A stretch of 64,000 nt of DNA from Verrucomicrobiota bacterium (GTDB lineage Bacteria; Verrucomicrobiota; Verrucomicrobiia; Chthoniobacterales; UBA10450), in contig QHPU01000044.1 in the NCBI GenBank assembly GCA_003219175.1, forward strand, positions 95,365 through 159,364, in the 5' to 3' direction. Below, piece after piece: positions 1 to 8,421 of the stretch. Below the pieces are notes generated by a model, which was not told the origin of the DNA, ran no database searches, and worked only from the letters and a program-made list of their open reading frames with translations. A program made the position numbers and the translations under genes. Positions within the stretch are counted from its first letter, which is position 1, and every line of letters starts with the position of its first letter.

Positions 1-12
1 GTAAGCGGCGTG

Positions 13-40
13 CTGTAGCTGCCGCTATCCTCAGCGGCAG
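13..40. repeat. Half of a TGTAGCTGCC-type palindromic repeat
   Basis: The segment reads TGTAGCTGCCGCTATCCTCA followed by GCGGCAGG, matching one arm and the CCTCAGCGGCAG core of the complete element at 6951-7015. It lies at the left edge, before the first gene, so the rest may be missing or degenerate. Confidence 0.5.
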
Positions 41-138
41 GTGGAGGGATGGTGGGTGCGATCCTTTCAGGTTTGGAGACAACGAAGCATGCCCCTCCAA
101 GTGTTAGTTCGCATAATTGGCGTGACATCGAACGTGGA

Positions 139-261
139 ATGCAAATTATCAGCCCCATGACCTTCACGAAAAACATCGGAATGCTTTTGCTGGCGATTTT
201 TCTAATCCTTTACGGTCTGATTGCCGTTTTTGGCTTCGCTATTGGTGTTGTTTCTACCTGA
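139..261 (+). CDS. Small single-pass membrane protein (about 40 aa)
   Basis: From the ATG at 139 the product is about 40 residues: a short polar start (MQIISPMTFTKNIG) and then one long hydrophobic helix (MLLLAIFLILYGLIAVFGFA) up to the stop. It resembles the many short one-helix membrane proteins of unknown role in this type of genome, but I cannot name a family. An upstream ATG at 49 would give 70 aa, but the added residues overlap repeat-like sequence and carry no recognisable feature. No function is proposed. Confidence 0.5.
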   Translation: MQIISPMTFTKNIGMLLLAIFLILYGLIAVFGFAIGVVST

Positions 262-306
262 TCGTCGCCTCTCGACTTCGGTCCAAATGACACCACCTTT
301 CGACCT

Positions 307-945
307 ATGGCCAATCTCGCAACCTGGATGCGGCGCTCAGATGAAAAATATTTCGCGCCATTTCTCTCGCGCTATCCAGAGGTGAAGGTTTGGAATGCCG
401 CCAGGCGCAAACTTCCGATTGAACAAATGAACGGTCTCTTGCTAACCGGCGGTCCCGATATCGCTCCGGAATGTTTAAACCAGCCGGTGCCCGATCCATC
501 CTTGATCGAAAAGGATGTGCATCCAGATCGCGACCGATGGGAACTGGAAGCGATTAAGAAAGCGATCGAGCGCGGCCTGCCGATATTCGCGATCTGTAAA
601 GGATTACAGGCTCTCAACGTTGCCCTCGGCGGCACGCTTCATCTCGACATCCGCGGTCATAACCTGCCGGATCAGAAGACGCAGGACATTCAGCCGCTTC
701 GCTCCGATCGCAAAACGCACCATCGTTTTGAGAAAGTAAACAGCTCGCACCATCAAGCGATCGACCAGCTTGGCGCCGGCCTCGAAGTAGAATCGTGGTG
801 TGCCACAGATGACGTTATCGAACAGGTTCGATTACGCGATTATCCCTTTGCCCTGGCGGTGCAATATCATCCCGAGCGCGGCCGGATTTATGATGAGCTG
901 TTCGACGATTTTATGTCGCGAATTGGGAATTCGCTAAAGCGTTGA
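307..945 (+). CDS. Gamma-glutamyl-gamma-aminobutyrate hydrolase-like class I glutamine amidotransferase (peptidase C26)
   Basis: The 212-residue protein has the class I amidotransferase fold signatures. A GGPDI segment lies near residues 48-52, the nucleophile Cys97 sits in the elbow AICKGLQALNVALGG, and the His188/Glu190 pair sits in VQYHPER. This matches the PuuD/peptidase C26 branch, which hydrolyses gamma-glutamyl amides such as gamma-glutamyl-GABA in the cytoplasm. It is slightly shorter at the N-terminus than PuuD (about 250 aa), lacking the usual first strand; no better upstream start is visible. No puu genes are adjacent, so the substrate is open. Confidence 0.8.
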   Translation: MANLATWMRRSDEKYFAPFLSRYPEVKVWNAARRKLPIEQMNGLLLTGGPDIAPECLNQPVPDPSLIEKDVHPDRDRWELEAIKKAIERGLPIFAICKGLQALNVALGGTLHLDIRGHNLPDQKTQDIQPLRSDRKTHHRFEKVNSSHHQAIDQLGAGLEVESWCATDDVIEQVRLRDYPFALAVQYHPERGRIYDELFDDFMSRIGNSLKR

Positions 946-1029
946 AGAGCTGAAGCGTTGCAACGACCTGCGACGTCACTTATTCCTTGCGCTTAACTTC
1001 ACCACCTTAACGATTTAACGTTTCAACCA
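946..1029. repeat. 8-bp-period array pair (CGTTGAAG / TTTAACG units)
   Basis: The gap between the amidotransferase and the HAD gene begins with GTTGAAGAGCTGAAGCGTTG units and ends with TTAACGATTTAACGTTTCAA units. These are approximate reverse complements with an 8-bp period. The same unit type recurs at 11140-11200 and 12531-12688. It would fold into an imperfect long hairpin. Confidence 0.6.
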
Positions 1030-1035
1030 TAAAGA

Positions 1036-1923
1036 GTGAGCGCCCCGCAAAATACCATCGCCATCGTCTACGATTACGATCAGACGCTGAGTCCAAGCTA
1101 CATGCAGGATGAAGTCGTCTTCCCTGCGTTTGGGATAAACAGCGAGATTTTCTGGCGGCGTTGTTCTGAGCTGGTCCGCGATCACGGCTACGATAACGAG
1201 CTCGCATACATGAAAGTATTACTCGATCAGCTCGGGATGGATCGGCCCACCAATGAGGAACTCAAGAAGCTGGGCGCAAAGTTGAATTTTTATCAAGGCT
1301 TGCCGGAAATGTTTGAGGAATTTCGTGGCGGCAAAGGTTTGCTTACGGCCGAGCACGTGGCTCACGGCATCACCGTCGAGCATTATATTATTTCATCGGG
1401 GCTAAAGGTGTTGATCGATGGCAGCCGGCTCGCCCCATATGTCCGCGCCATTTTCGGCTGCGAATTCGCGACTGATTCCGAAGGCCGCATCACCTTTCCC
1501 AAGCGCGTGATTAGTCACACCCAAAAGACCCAGTTTCTCTTCCGCATTAATAAAGGGTTTCTCGATATGTCTCAGGACGTGAACGATCACATGGATCCGG
1601 AAATCAGGCCGATTCCTTTCTCGAATATGATTTACATCGGCGACGGGCCGACCGATGTCCCATGCTTCACTGTGATGAAGAAAAACGGAGGACAGGCGAT
1701 CGCGGTTTACAATCCCGACGATTCGCAGCGCGTTGGTTTTAAGAAATGTTACCAGCTTTCCACGCACGCCGATCGCGTCAGACACATCGCGCCGGCCGAT
1801 TATCGAAAAAACACTCACCTGCGGATGTTGCTCGAGCAGATGGTGGAAGAAACGGCGAATCGGATCGTCGAACAACGGAAGCTCGCAATCGAGAGCGGCA
1901 CCGTCCGCGCGCCCCAGCATTGA
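1036..1923 (+). CDS. HAD-superfamily phosphatase
   Basis: The 295-residue product starts at a GTG and shows the HAD catalytic motif I as VYDYDQTLS (nucleophile Asp13, acid/base Asp15) and motif III as IGDGPTDVPCF, which carries the Mg-binding acidic residues. The long alpha-helical cap between the two motifs (roughly residues 30-120) is like the phosphoserine-phosphatase/HAD-IB group. It is likely a cytoplasmic phosphohydrolase; the substrate cannot be read from the sequence. It stands alone between two repeat-filled gaps. Confidence 0.75.
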   Translation: MSAPQNTIAIVYDYDQTLSPSYMQDEVVFPAFGINSEIFWRRCSELVRDHGYDNELAYMKVLLDQLGMDRPTNEELKKLGAKLNFYQGLPEMFEEFRGGKGLLTAEHVAHGITVEHYIISSGLKVLIDGSRLAPYVRAIFGCEFATDSEGRITFPKRVISHTQKTQFLFRINKGFLDMSQDVNDHMDPEIRPIPFSNMIYIGDGPTDVPCFTVMKKNGGQAIAVYNPDDSQRVGFKKCYQLSTHADRVRHIAPADYRKNTHLRMLLEQMVEETANRIVEQRKLAIESGTVRAPQH

Positions 1924-1925
1924 TC

Positions 1926-2032
1926 CGGAACATAGACTTCCAAGCCTGTGCGCCCAGCGGGTATGTCACCCGCTGAGTTGCTAAAGCGCACAGGATATTC
2001 GCTTGGCACACAGGCAGAATGCCTATGTTCCG
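1926..2032. repeat. 107-bp nested palindrome with 10-bp terminal inverted repeats
   Basis: The ends are perfect inverted repeats, CGGAACATAG and CTATGTTCCG. Inside lie CCTGTGCGC..GCGCACAGG, AGCGGGT-atgtc-ACCCGCT and AGGCA-gaa-TGCCT. The element directly follows the HAD stop codon and could act as a terminator-like RNA structure, although no T-run follows it. Confidence 0.7.
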
Positions 2033-2093
2033 CAATGCAAGCTCAGGATTGAGCCGGGCAACCCTCGAATAAATTTTGGTCCGTCAGCTACAA

Positions 2094-2597
2094 TCAGAGT
2101 ATGGGTCGGGCACCCTGCATTTCGAGGTACCTGATGTAATCTCGTCCTACTACCATAATATCAATGTTCTGGCGCTTGATGACATGGCCATTAGCATCCA
2201 GCTCCGCCCAGTGGCCTCTGCCAATATTGGTCCCGGCAGGTTGGTCTGGGATCCAAACCATATGTTTATCTGATGACCGGTTCGCCGGACGCAGATAGAA
2301 ACTGAGTTCGGCCGGCTTATCCGCACCAGCGCGGACATTCAGAAGGGATGCTTTGATCGGTCCGTTGACGATAAGACTCAATTTGTAGTCAGTACCGATA
2401 GCCAGGCCATCGGCAAAATAATGGCCTCTTGCATCGGACTTGATCGCCTTTACAAGATTTCCATCTATCCCCTCAATTCGGATCTCGGCGCCTTTAATCG
2501 GATGCCCGCCGGAATCTTTCACAGTTCCCTGAAGAGCGCCTGCCCAAGCCAATGCGCTCGACACCCACAGCAATAAACCGAACGCGATGATTTTCAT
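2094..2597 (-). CDS. Exported carboxypeptidase-regulatory-like domain protein (paralogue 1)
   Basis: From ATG 2597 (AGAGG about 9 bp upstream) the 167-residue product begins with a clear signal peptide (MKIIAFGLLLWVSSALAWAG). A carboxypeptidase-regulatory/CnaB-like beta-sandwich follows: LQGTVKDSGGHPIKGAEIRI, then ARGHYFADGLAIGTDY. Such domains are structural modules on exported proteins and not enzymes. The C-terminal part (HMVWIPDQPAGTNIG..) is shared with the neighbouring paralogue and may be specific to this pair. A longer reading from 2675 adds 26 residues ahead of the signal peptide and is unlikely. Confidence 0.7.
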   Translation of the reverse strand: MKIIAFGLLLWVSSALAWAGALQGTVKDSGGHPIKGAEIRIEGIDGNLVKAIKSDARGHYFADGLAIGTDYKLSLIVNGPIKASLLNVRAGADKPAELSFYLRPANRSSDKHMVWIPDQPAGTNIGRGHWAELDANGHVIKRQNIDIMVVGRDYIRYLEMQGARPIL

Positions 2598-2767
2598 ACT
2601 TAGTTTACCTCTGCCTATAGGAAACCACAGCATATTAAGCCGGGCAAGGCCGATCATGCCTGCGGGCCGATCCACCTCTGCGATTTGGGCCAGACCACTT
2701 TTGTACTCAGATAAACTTGGTCAGCTGGGAGAGAAACCTGCCACCTCGGTAGCGGAAGATTTGCCGC

Positions 2768-3283
2768 CTAATTTCCTGGTGGTCGACGGGCGCCGCTAAG
2801 TTCAAGCTGTTTGGCGTAGTTTGAATCAGTCTTTACCATTTCGGCGTTGTCGCTAACGACTTTGCCGTTTTCGTCGACTTCCACCCACTTACCGTTGCTG
2901 CCAATATGAGTCCCGGTCTCTAGCGGGACCCAAACCATGTGCCTTTTTCCTGAGCTTGCTAAGCCCTTTGCCTGGCGCAGATCAAAGTTCAGTTCCGTCG
3001 GCTTTCCCGCGCCCGTTCTTGTATTCAAGATGGAAGCTTTAACCGATCCGTTGACGACAAGCGTCACTTTGTAATCAGTACCAGCAGTCAAGCCATCGCA
3101 CAAGTAATGTCCCTTAGCGTCAGTCGTTATCGTCTTTGCAAATTTCGCATTTTTCGCCTCGATCTGTACCTGAGCATTTTTGATTGGCCGCCCGTCAGGA
3201 GCTTGCACAATTCCCTCCAGCGCGGTCGCAGAAGCCCACACCCCCGAAGCCAATAGCAACAAACAAATCGCAGTTATTCTCAT
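2768..3283 (-). CDS. Exported carboxypeptidase-regulatory-like domain protein (paralogue 2)
   Basis: This 171-residue protein has a signal peptide (MRITAICLLLLASGVWASAT). The same beta-sandwich follows (LEGIVQAPDGRPIKNAQVQI.., DAKGHYLCDGLTAGTDYKV), and then the same HMVWVPLETGTHIG tail block as its downstream neighbour. The two genes are co-oriented, about 170 bp apart, and align along their whole length, so they arose by tandem duplication. An AAGG-type ribosome site precedes the ATG. The function is unknown; a periplasmic or surface binding or structural role is inferred. Confidence 0.7.
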   Translation of the reverse strand: MRITAICLLLLASGVWASATALEGIVQAPDGRPIKNAQVQIEAKNAKFAKTITTDAKGHYLCDGLTAGTDYKVTLVVNGSVKASILNTRTGAGKPTELNFDLRQAKGLASSGKRHMVWVPLETGTHIGSNGKWVEVDENGKVVSDNAEMVKTDSNYAKQLELSGARRPPGN

Positions 3284-3430
3284 CGCCTACCTTCGCTTAA
3301 TCCGAATAAATATTTTTATCATGTTGGCCGATCGGAAGCAAGCCTGCTCGATCGGCGGCTAGTGCCAGAAATCCGACAATTTCTGCCATTGCAAAAATCA
3401 GCGTGATCACACTGGCCAATTTGTTTGGTC

Positions 3431-4120
3431 TCACACACCGCGTTGGGTGGGTGCCCAGATGAATTTGTGCATCTGCAATTGAAAACGCGCTTCCAAGTCC
3501 GGGCCGGACTCGCGGGAATCGGCCAGCATCCATTCCACAATTTCGCGCGGTTCGATACGTCCAAAAATTGGCGAAAATAAAACGGCGTGGCAGCGTGTCG
3601 CGAGATTGTATTCGCGCATTTTTTCGCGCGACCATTCGTAATCTTCGCGTGAGCCGACGACGAACTTCACTTCGTCATGTTTGGTCAAATGTTCAATGTT
3701 CGACCACAAATTACGCTCGCACTCGCCGCTCCCGGGCGTCTTCAAATCCATGATCCGATGCACCCGGAGATCGACTTGGGAAATATCGTGTGCGCCGCTC
3801 GTTTCCAGAAGCACGGTTTTTCCAACGTCAGCCAGCGCGGTCATCAAGGACAGAACGTTTTTTTGCAATAGCGGTTCGCCGCCGGTGATCTCGACCAGTG
3901 GACAATTGAATTTCAGAACCTCTTCCACGATGTCGGGCACCGTCTTTTTTTCGCCCTCATAAAAGGCGTAAGCGGTGTCGCAATAATTGCAGCGCAGATC
4001 GCAAAACGTAAGTCGCACAAACACACAGGGCAGCCCGGCCCACGTGCTTTCACCCTGAATCGAGTGATAAATCTCGTTCACGGTCAACGTCTTGGTGCGC
4101 GGTTCGGGGATGGTTTTCAT
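3431..4120 (-). CDS. queE: 7-carboxy-7-deazaguanine synthase (radical SAM)
   Basis: QueE converts 6-carboxy-tetrahydropterin to 7-carboxy-7-deazaguanine in queuosine biosynthesis. The sequence shows the substrate-binding start VNEIYHSIQGESTWAGLPCVFVR, read in short blocks (VNEIYHSIQGES, GLPCVFVR), and the radical-SAM cluster CDLRCNYC (CX3CX2C). It also has the GGEP SAM-binding motif (VEITGGEPLLQ). The length, 229 aa from ATG 4120, is typical for the family. An upstream ATG at 4153 would add 11 residues with no family support. No other queuosine gene is visible nearby. Confidence 0.9.
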   Translation of the reverse strand: MKTIPEPRTKTLTVNEIYHSIQGESTWAGLPCVFVRLTFCDLRCNYCDTAYAFYEGEKKTVPDIVEEVLKFNCPLVEITGGEPLLQKNVLSLMTALADVGKTVLLETSGAHDISQVDLRVHRIMDLKTPGSGECERNLWSNIEHLTKHDEVKFVVGSREDYEWSREKMREYNLATRCHAVLFSPIFGRIEPREIVEWMLADSRESGPDLEARFQLQMHKFIWAPTQRGV

Positions 4121-4211
4121 GGAAAATGGAGCAGCAAACGGATGGCAAACCATACCATAACCGCACCGTGCTCAGCGTCATCGTTTCAAGTGGACTAATT
4201 CTGCGTTAAGA

Positions 4212-5030
4212 ATGCCAGCGATGTCGGAGCGAATCGAACGGCTGTTTGCCCGGTGCCGGGAAGAGAAGCGCGCCGCGTTCATTCCCTACATCTGCGCAGG
4301 CGATCCAAGGTTTGCGCGCAGCGTGGAGATCGCGCTGGCTCTGGAAAAGGCGGGAGCGGATTTACTGGAGCTCGGCATTCCATTTTCAGATCCATTGGCG
4401 GACGGCATCGTCAATCAACTCGCCGCCCAACGCGCGCTTGAGGCCGGTGCGACTGTTTCAGGTGTGCTGAAATGTGTGTGTGAGATTCGCAGCACGTCTG
4501 AAATCCCGATCGTCCTCTACACTTATCTAAACCCACTGTTGCGGTACGGCCTCGACGTGTTCGAACGCGATGCGGCAGATGCCGGAGTCGACGGCCTTCT
4601 CATTCTCGATCTTCCCCCGGAAGAAGATCCCAACGATTCGCGAGGAAACAAAAATGAAAATCTGTTACGGATTCGTCTGATTGCACCGACGACCCCGGCA
4701 GCCCGGATTGCCGCGATTGCTGCGGCGGCGCGCGGTTTTATTTATTATGTCTCGCGAGAAGGCGTGACTGGTGCGCGGGATTCCATTGCCGAGTCGCTCA
4801 AACAAAAGCTAACGATAATCAGACAACATACTCGTCTCCCAATTGCGGTCGGTTTTGGCATTTCCAATCCGGAACAGGCTGCGACCGTTGCCGGTGTGGC
4901 CGACGCCGTCGTCGTCGGCAGCGCGATTGTCGATTTGATCGGGAAGGTCGGCGATCGCGAGGACCTGGCCGATCGTGTCGGCAAATTTGTCTCGCCGATT
5001 GTGTCGGCGATCCGACCATCCCGAGCGTAG
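4212..5030 (+). CDS. trpA: Tryptophan synthase alpha subunit
   Basis: The product cleaves indole-3-glycerol phosphate to indole and glyceraldehyde-3-phosphate. It has the TIM-barrel start FIPYICAGDP, the catalytic Glu and Asp in LLELGIPFSDPLADG, and the phosphate-binding segments YYVSREGVTG and VGFGISNP. At 272 aa it is of normal length. A second ATG at 4221 (MSERIERLF..) also fits the family and may be the true start. trpB is not adjacent in this window. It is the first of a plus-strand biosynthetic run reaching panB. Confidence 0.93.
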   Translation: MPAMSERIERLFARCREEKRAAFIPYICAGDPRFARSVEIALALEKAGADLLELGIPFSDPLADGIVNQLAAQRALEAGATVSGVLKCVCEIRSTSEIPIVLYTYLNPLLRYGLDVFERDAADAGVDGLLILDLPPEEDPNDSRGNKNENLLRIRLIAPTTPAARIAAIAAAARGFIYYVSREGVTGARDSIAESLKQKLTIIRQHTRLPIAVGFGISNPEQAATVAGVADAVVVGSAIVDLIGKVGDREDLADRVGKFVSPIVSAIRPSRA

Positions 5031-5082
5031 GCTTGGGGGAGCTGGATAAGCCCGTTGTCTCAGTGCATAATCCAAACATCCT

Positions 5083-5106
5083 GCCGCCGGAGACGGCGGC
5101 CGCTAC
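5083..5106. repeat. CGGCGGCCGCTACAG half-element
   Basis: GCCGCCGGAGACGGCGGCCGCTACAG is a small hairpin (GCCGCC..GGCGGC) ending in GCTACAG, the same terminus as the CTGTAGC..GCTACAG family elsewhere in the window. It lies just before dapF and creates a spurious N-terminal extension in that reading frame. Confidence 0.45.
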
Positions 5107-5156
5107 AGCCGGAGCGAGCGGTTGGCATTGCGCCGAGCCTGTGGTACACAAATCAC

Positions 5157-5960
5157 ATGCTGCGATTCACCAAGATGAACGGCGCCGGGAATGATTTTGT
5201 CATGATCGACAATCGCGCTGGCGAGGTGCGATTGAGCCCGGAGCAAATCGCGAAAATCTGTGATCGTCATCGCGGTGTCGGAGCTGACGGAATTTTGTTG
5301 ATCGAGCCGGCGAGCAACGGCGCCGATTTCCGGATGCGTTACTACAACAGTGACGGCGGAGAAGCGGAGATGTGCGGCAACGGGGCGCGTTGCTTTGCTC
5401 GTTTTGCGGAGAAGATCGCTGGTACGGGCAAGGATCTTTCGTTTGAAACCCCTGCCGGAATCATTGCCGCACACCTGCACGGTGAGCTTGTGACTTTGAA
5501 CATGGGCGAACCAACCGATTTGCAATTGAACGTCACGCTCGCGGTCGGCTACGAAACCAAAACTATTCACTTCATTAACACCGGTGTGCCCCATGTTGTC
5601 GTTCCAGTGGTGAATATCGAAGAAGTGGATGTGCCGCGAGAAGGTGCCGCCATCCGGCGCCACGAAATGTTTGCACCCAAGGGGACGAACGTAAACTTCC
5701 TGGAAAGATGTGGCGGAAACAAGATCGCAATTCGGACTTACGAGCGAGGGGTCGAAAACGAGACGCTTGCTTGTGGCACGGGAGTGGTGGCGAGCGCGCT
5801 CATTTTTGGCGCCCGGGAAAAAACCAGCGGGCCGATCGGCGTGCTGGTACGCGGCGGCAGTGAATTGAGCGTTGATTTTCGCCGCGACGGTGAGCATTTC
5901 ACGGAAGTGACCCTGACCGGACCGGCTGAGTTTGCCTTTGAAGGCACAATTGAAATCTAG
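5157..5960 (+). CDS. dapF: Diaminopimelate epimerase
   Basis: DapF interconverts LL- and meso-diaminopimelate for peptidoglycan and lysine. Starting at ATG 5157 the product is 267 aa and begins MLRFTKMNGAGNDFV, exactly at the family's first strand. The two catalytic cysteines are in EMCGNGARCF and LACGTGVVAS. The frame is open upstream to 5055, but those 34 residues are Arg-rich and encoded by a repeat half-element, so they are not part of the protein. It is followed by dapA and dapB. Confidence 0.93.
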   Translation: MLRFTKMNGAGNDFVMIDNRAGEVRLSPEQIAKICDRHRGVGADGILLIEPASNGADFRMRYYNSDGGEAEMCGNGARCFARFAEKIAGTGKDLSFETPAGIIAAHLHGELVTLNMGEPTDLQLNVTLAVGYETKTIHFINTGVPHVVVPVVNIEEVDVPREGAAIRRHEMFAPKGTNVNFLERCGGNKIAIRTYERGVENETLACGTGVVASALIFGAREKTSGPIGVLVRGGSELSVDFRRDGEHFTEVTLTGPAEFAFEGTIEI

Positions 5961-5962
5961 GA

Positions 5963-6058
5963 ATGGAGTGTTGGAGTAATGGAGTTCTGGAGTATTGAAT
6001 TCGTTCTGCGCAACATGGTCTCATCACTCCACTGCTCCATTACTCCATAACTCCAGCG
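5963..6058. repeat. Inverted pair of 8-bp-period TGGAGTNN arrays
   Basis: The left arm reads TGGAGTGT, TGGAGTAA, TGGAGTTC, TGGAGTAT. The right arm carries the complement as TCCACTGC, TCCATTAC, TCCATAAC, TCCAG. The arms flank a roughly 35-bp unrelated loop. The element fills the whole dapF-dapA gap and ends only a few bases before the dapA start codon, so it must be present in the 5' leader of dapA mRNA if the genes are cotranscribed. Confidence 0.75.
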
Positions 6059-6065
6059 ATTCTAT

Positions 6066-6941
6066 ATGTTCCGCGGCACGTTCACCGCCTTGGTCACACC
6101 CTTTCGTGAAGGCGCGGTTGATTACACCGCGCTCAAAGGATTAATCGAATCGCAAATTGCAGCGGGAATCGACGGAATTGTCGCCGTTGGCACGACCGGT
6201 GAGTCACCGACGCTAACGCACGACGAGCGGAAAGAGGTAATTCGTTTTTCAATTCAAACTGCGAACAAACGCTGTCTCGTTCTCGCCGGCACTGGTTCCT
6301 ACTCAACCAGGGAAGCAATTAGTGCCACCGAGCAGGCCGAGAAAATGGGGGTCGATGGAGCCCTCGTGGTGGCGCCATACTATAATAAGCCGACGCAGGA
6401 AGGACTATTTCGCCATTTTTCCGCGATCGCGAAATCGACCAATTTGCGGATAATGCTTTACAACATTCCCGGACGCTGTGGCGTTGATATCGGCGCGGAA
6501 ACTGTGGCGCGAATCCAGAGCGATTGTCCGAACGTTGTTTCGATTAAAGAAGCCGGCGGAAATGTTGATCGTGTGAGTGAATTGCGTGCGCGTTTGCCCG
6601 ACGCCTTCACGATCTTGAGTGGCGACGATGGATTGACGCTACCGTTTCTGGCGGCGGGTGCAGTTGGATTAGTGAGCGTGGCGTCCAATTTGTTACCAGC
6701 GGAAATGTGCGAACTCGTACGCTCGGTGACGAACGGGCACGTCAAGCGCGGGGAAGAGTTGCACCGCAAGCTCTATTGGTTGTTCAAAGATTTATTCATC
6801 GAACCGAATCCGGTGCCAATAAAAACCGTGCTCTCGTGGCGAGGGAATATGTCCGCTGAGGTGCGTTTGCCGCTGTGCGAGATGAGCTCGGCAAACCAGG
6901 CGCGTCTGCGCAAGACGCTGGAGGAATTTGAAGGCGAATAG
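6066..6941 (+). CDS. dapA: 4-hydroxy-tetrahydrodipicolinate synthase
   Basis: DapA condenses pyruvate with aspartate semialdehyde, the first committed step to DAP and lysine. The 291-residue product has the TIM-barrel start GTFTALVTPF, the GTTGESPTL substrate loop and the catalytic Tyr in MLYNIPGR. The Schiff-base Lys is in VSIKEAGGN. The length and motifs are normal. It lies between dapF and dapB in one plus-strand run. Confidence 0.95.
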   Translation: MFRGTFTALVTPFREGAVDYTALKGLIESQIAAGIDGIVAVGTTGESPTLTHDERKEVIRFSIQTANKRCLVLAGTGSYSTREAISATEQAEKMGVDGALVVAPYYNKPTQEGLFRHFSAIAKSTNLRIMLYNIPGRCGVDIGAETVARIQSDCPNVVSIKEAGGNVDRVSELRARLPDAFTILSGDDGLTLPFLAAGAVGLVSVASNLLPAEMCELVRSVTNGHVKRGEELHRKLYWLFKDLFIEPNPVPIKTVLSWRGNMSAEVRLPLCEMSSANQARLRKTLEEFEGE

Positions 6942-6950
6942 CGCTCTGCT

Positions 6951-7015
6951 TGTAGCTGCCGCCGTCACTTGTGGCAGAATTTCTAATCCTGCCGCTGAGG
7001 ACAGCGGCAGCTACA
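6951..7015. repeat. 65-bp palindromic element with TGTAGCTGCC/GGCAGCTACA ends
   Basis: Perfect 10-bp terminal inverted repeats (TGTAGCTGCC and GGCAGCTACA) enclose inner hairpins. It sits between dapA and dapB and supplies a false upstream reading frame for dapB. A half copy occurs at 13-40. Confidence 0.75.
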
Positions 7016-7039
7016 CCAGCACAGGCTGAAACGGAAACG

Positions 7040-7768
7040 ATGACAAACCTCCGTGTGGCATTGATTGGCGCGGCTGGCCGCATGGGGCAGGCAATCATTG
7101 CTCTCGCCAAGAGTGAAGGTGTCGAGGTTGTAGCCAGGATTGATCTCGGCGATCAACTCACCTTTGCGGACGCAGACGTTGCGATCGACTTCAGTCATGC
7201 TGACGCCGCGAGTTCGATCTGTGAAGTGGCGATAAAATCGAAGACTCCATTAGTGATCGGAACCACAGCTCATTCCGCGAAACAGCGCGACGATATTGTC
7301 GCCGTGTCGAAACAAATCCCCGTTGTCCTCGCGTCGAACTTCAGCGTCGGGGTAAGCACGCTCTTTGCCTTGACCGAGCATGCTGCGAAAATTCTCGGCG
7401 ACGATTTCGATTTGGAAATTGTCGAAGCACATCACCGGATGAAGAAAGATGCGCCAAGCGGAACGGCAAAAGCTCTGGCGGAAATTTTACAGCGTGCTCG
7501 CCAAACGAAAGTCCTGCGTCATGGGCGTGAAGGAATAGTAGGCGAGCGCGGCAAGTCGGAGATCGGGATTCACTCGGTGCGCGGCGGTGACGTGGCGGGC
7601 GATCACACCGTGATTTTTGCCGGGCAGAGTGAGCGCCTTGAGTTGACGCATCGCGCGAGCAGCCGGGACACCTTCGCGCGCGGCGCAATACGTGCAGCGC
7701 GTTGGTTGATCGGAAAATCGCCGGGGCTTTATGATATGAGGGATGTCCTCGGGTTGTCGCACGAATAA
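7040..7768 (+). CDS. dapB: 4-hydroxy-tetrahydrodipicolinate reductase
   Basis: DapB reduces the DapA product with NAD(P)H. From ATG 7040 it is 242 aa: the Rossmann motif VALIGAAGRMGQ, the GTTAHS loop, and the signature HHRMKKDAPSGTA with catalytic His and Lys. The tetramer-forming C-terminus reads HSVRGGDVAGDHTV. The frame is open upstream to 6971, but that part is encoded by the palindromic repeat. With dapA and dapF it shows a DAP route to lysine in this organism. Confidence 0.94.
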   Translation: MTNLRVALIGAAGRMGQAIIALAKSEGVEVVARIDLGDQLTFADADVAIDFSHADAASSICEVAIKSKTPLVIGTTAHSAKQRDDIVAVSKQIPVVLASNFSVGVSTLFALTEHAAKILGDDFDLEIVEAHHRMKKDAPSGTAKALAEILQRARQTKVLRHGREGIVGERGKSEIGIHSVRGGDVAGDHTVIFAGQSERLELTHRASSRDTFARGAIRAARWLIGKSPGLYDMRDVLGLSHE

Positions 7769-7830
7769 CGAATGACCCGGCTTCACCAAGGTTACGGCGG
7801 CAGGCGAAGCACGAATGACGGATGACGAAG
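7765..7830. repeat. GAATGAC-type units flanking the dapB-folK gap
   Basis: ACGAATAACGAATGACCC follows the end of dapB and CACGAATGACGGATGACGAAG lies before folK. These are short runs of the 7-bp GAATGAC unit seen in longer form at 11085-11135 and 20698-20897. Confidence 0.5.
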
Positions 7831-7834
7831 TGCG

Positions 7835-8341
7835 ATGAGTAAGAGAGCGGCGATTGCGATTGGTTCTAATCTGGGGGATCGCCTCGGGAATTTGCAAATG
7901 GCGCGCGATCGGATTCGAACGCTGGATGGCGTGACCTTGCCGGCGGTGCAATCGGCGGTTTATGAAACTTCGCCGGTCGATTGCGAAGCGGGCACGGAAA
8001 AATTCTACAACGCAGTGATTGAAATCGGTTTTGAAAAGTCAGCCGACGAATTGTTTGAGGCGCTACAAGAGATCGAGCGTGCGCTGGGAAGAGAACCCAA
8101 CCACAGACGCAATGTTTCACGCACGATCGATCTCGACCTGCTGTATTTCGGCAGCGAAGAACGCGCTGGGCCGCCTCTGCAACTGCCCCATCCGCGCATG
8201 ACGGGGCGCAAATTCGTGCTGCAACCGTTGTGCGATATCGCGCCGGATTTGCGTTTACCAGGACAAACAAAAAATGTGGGCGAACTACTCGTGGAGTTAC
8301 CCGGGCAGGGTAAAATAACGCGCCTGATGGATAAATGGTAA
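7835..8341 (+). CDS. folK: 2-amino-4-hydroxy-6-hydroxymethyldihydropteridine diphosphokinase
   Basis: FolK transfers pyrophosphate from ATP to hydroxymethyl-dihydropterin in folate synthesis. The 168-residue product shows AIAIGSNLGDRLGNL at the start, the YETSPVD segment, FYNAVIEI, and the signature RxxxxRTIDLDLL (NHRRNVSRTIDLDLLYFG) with Mg-binding acidic residues. LPHPRM follows. The length is typical. folP is not next to it; panB follows after 80 bp. Confidence 0.93.
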   Translation: MSKRAAIAIGSNLGDRLGNLQMARDRIRTLDGVTLPAVQSAVYETSPVDCEAGTEKFYNAVIEIGFEKSADELFEALQEIERALGREPNHRRNVSRTIDLDLLYFGSEERAGPPLQLPHPRMTGRKFVLQPLCDIAPDLRLPGQTKNVGELLVELPGQGKITRLMDKW

Positions 8342-8421
8342 TTTAACGTAGCTGCGCGACTTCCGGAGCCGTAGTTTGTTTCGGACCGGTCTCGGAGAGG
8401 TCGATCCTCCAAGTTTAATTT

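Noticed and set aside
3297..3635. 112-codon minus-strand frame with a hydrophobic C-terminal part
   Set aside because: Most of it overlaps queE in another frame; the hydrophobic tail falls in the 147-bp gap and has no independent start.
5055..5156. N-terminal extension of DapF
   Set aside because: The residues are Arg-rich, encoded by a palindromic half-element, and precede the normal family start MLRFTKMNGAGNDF.
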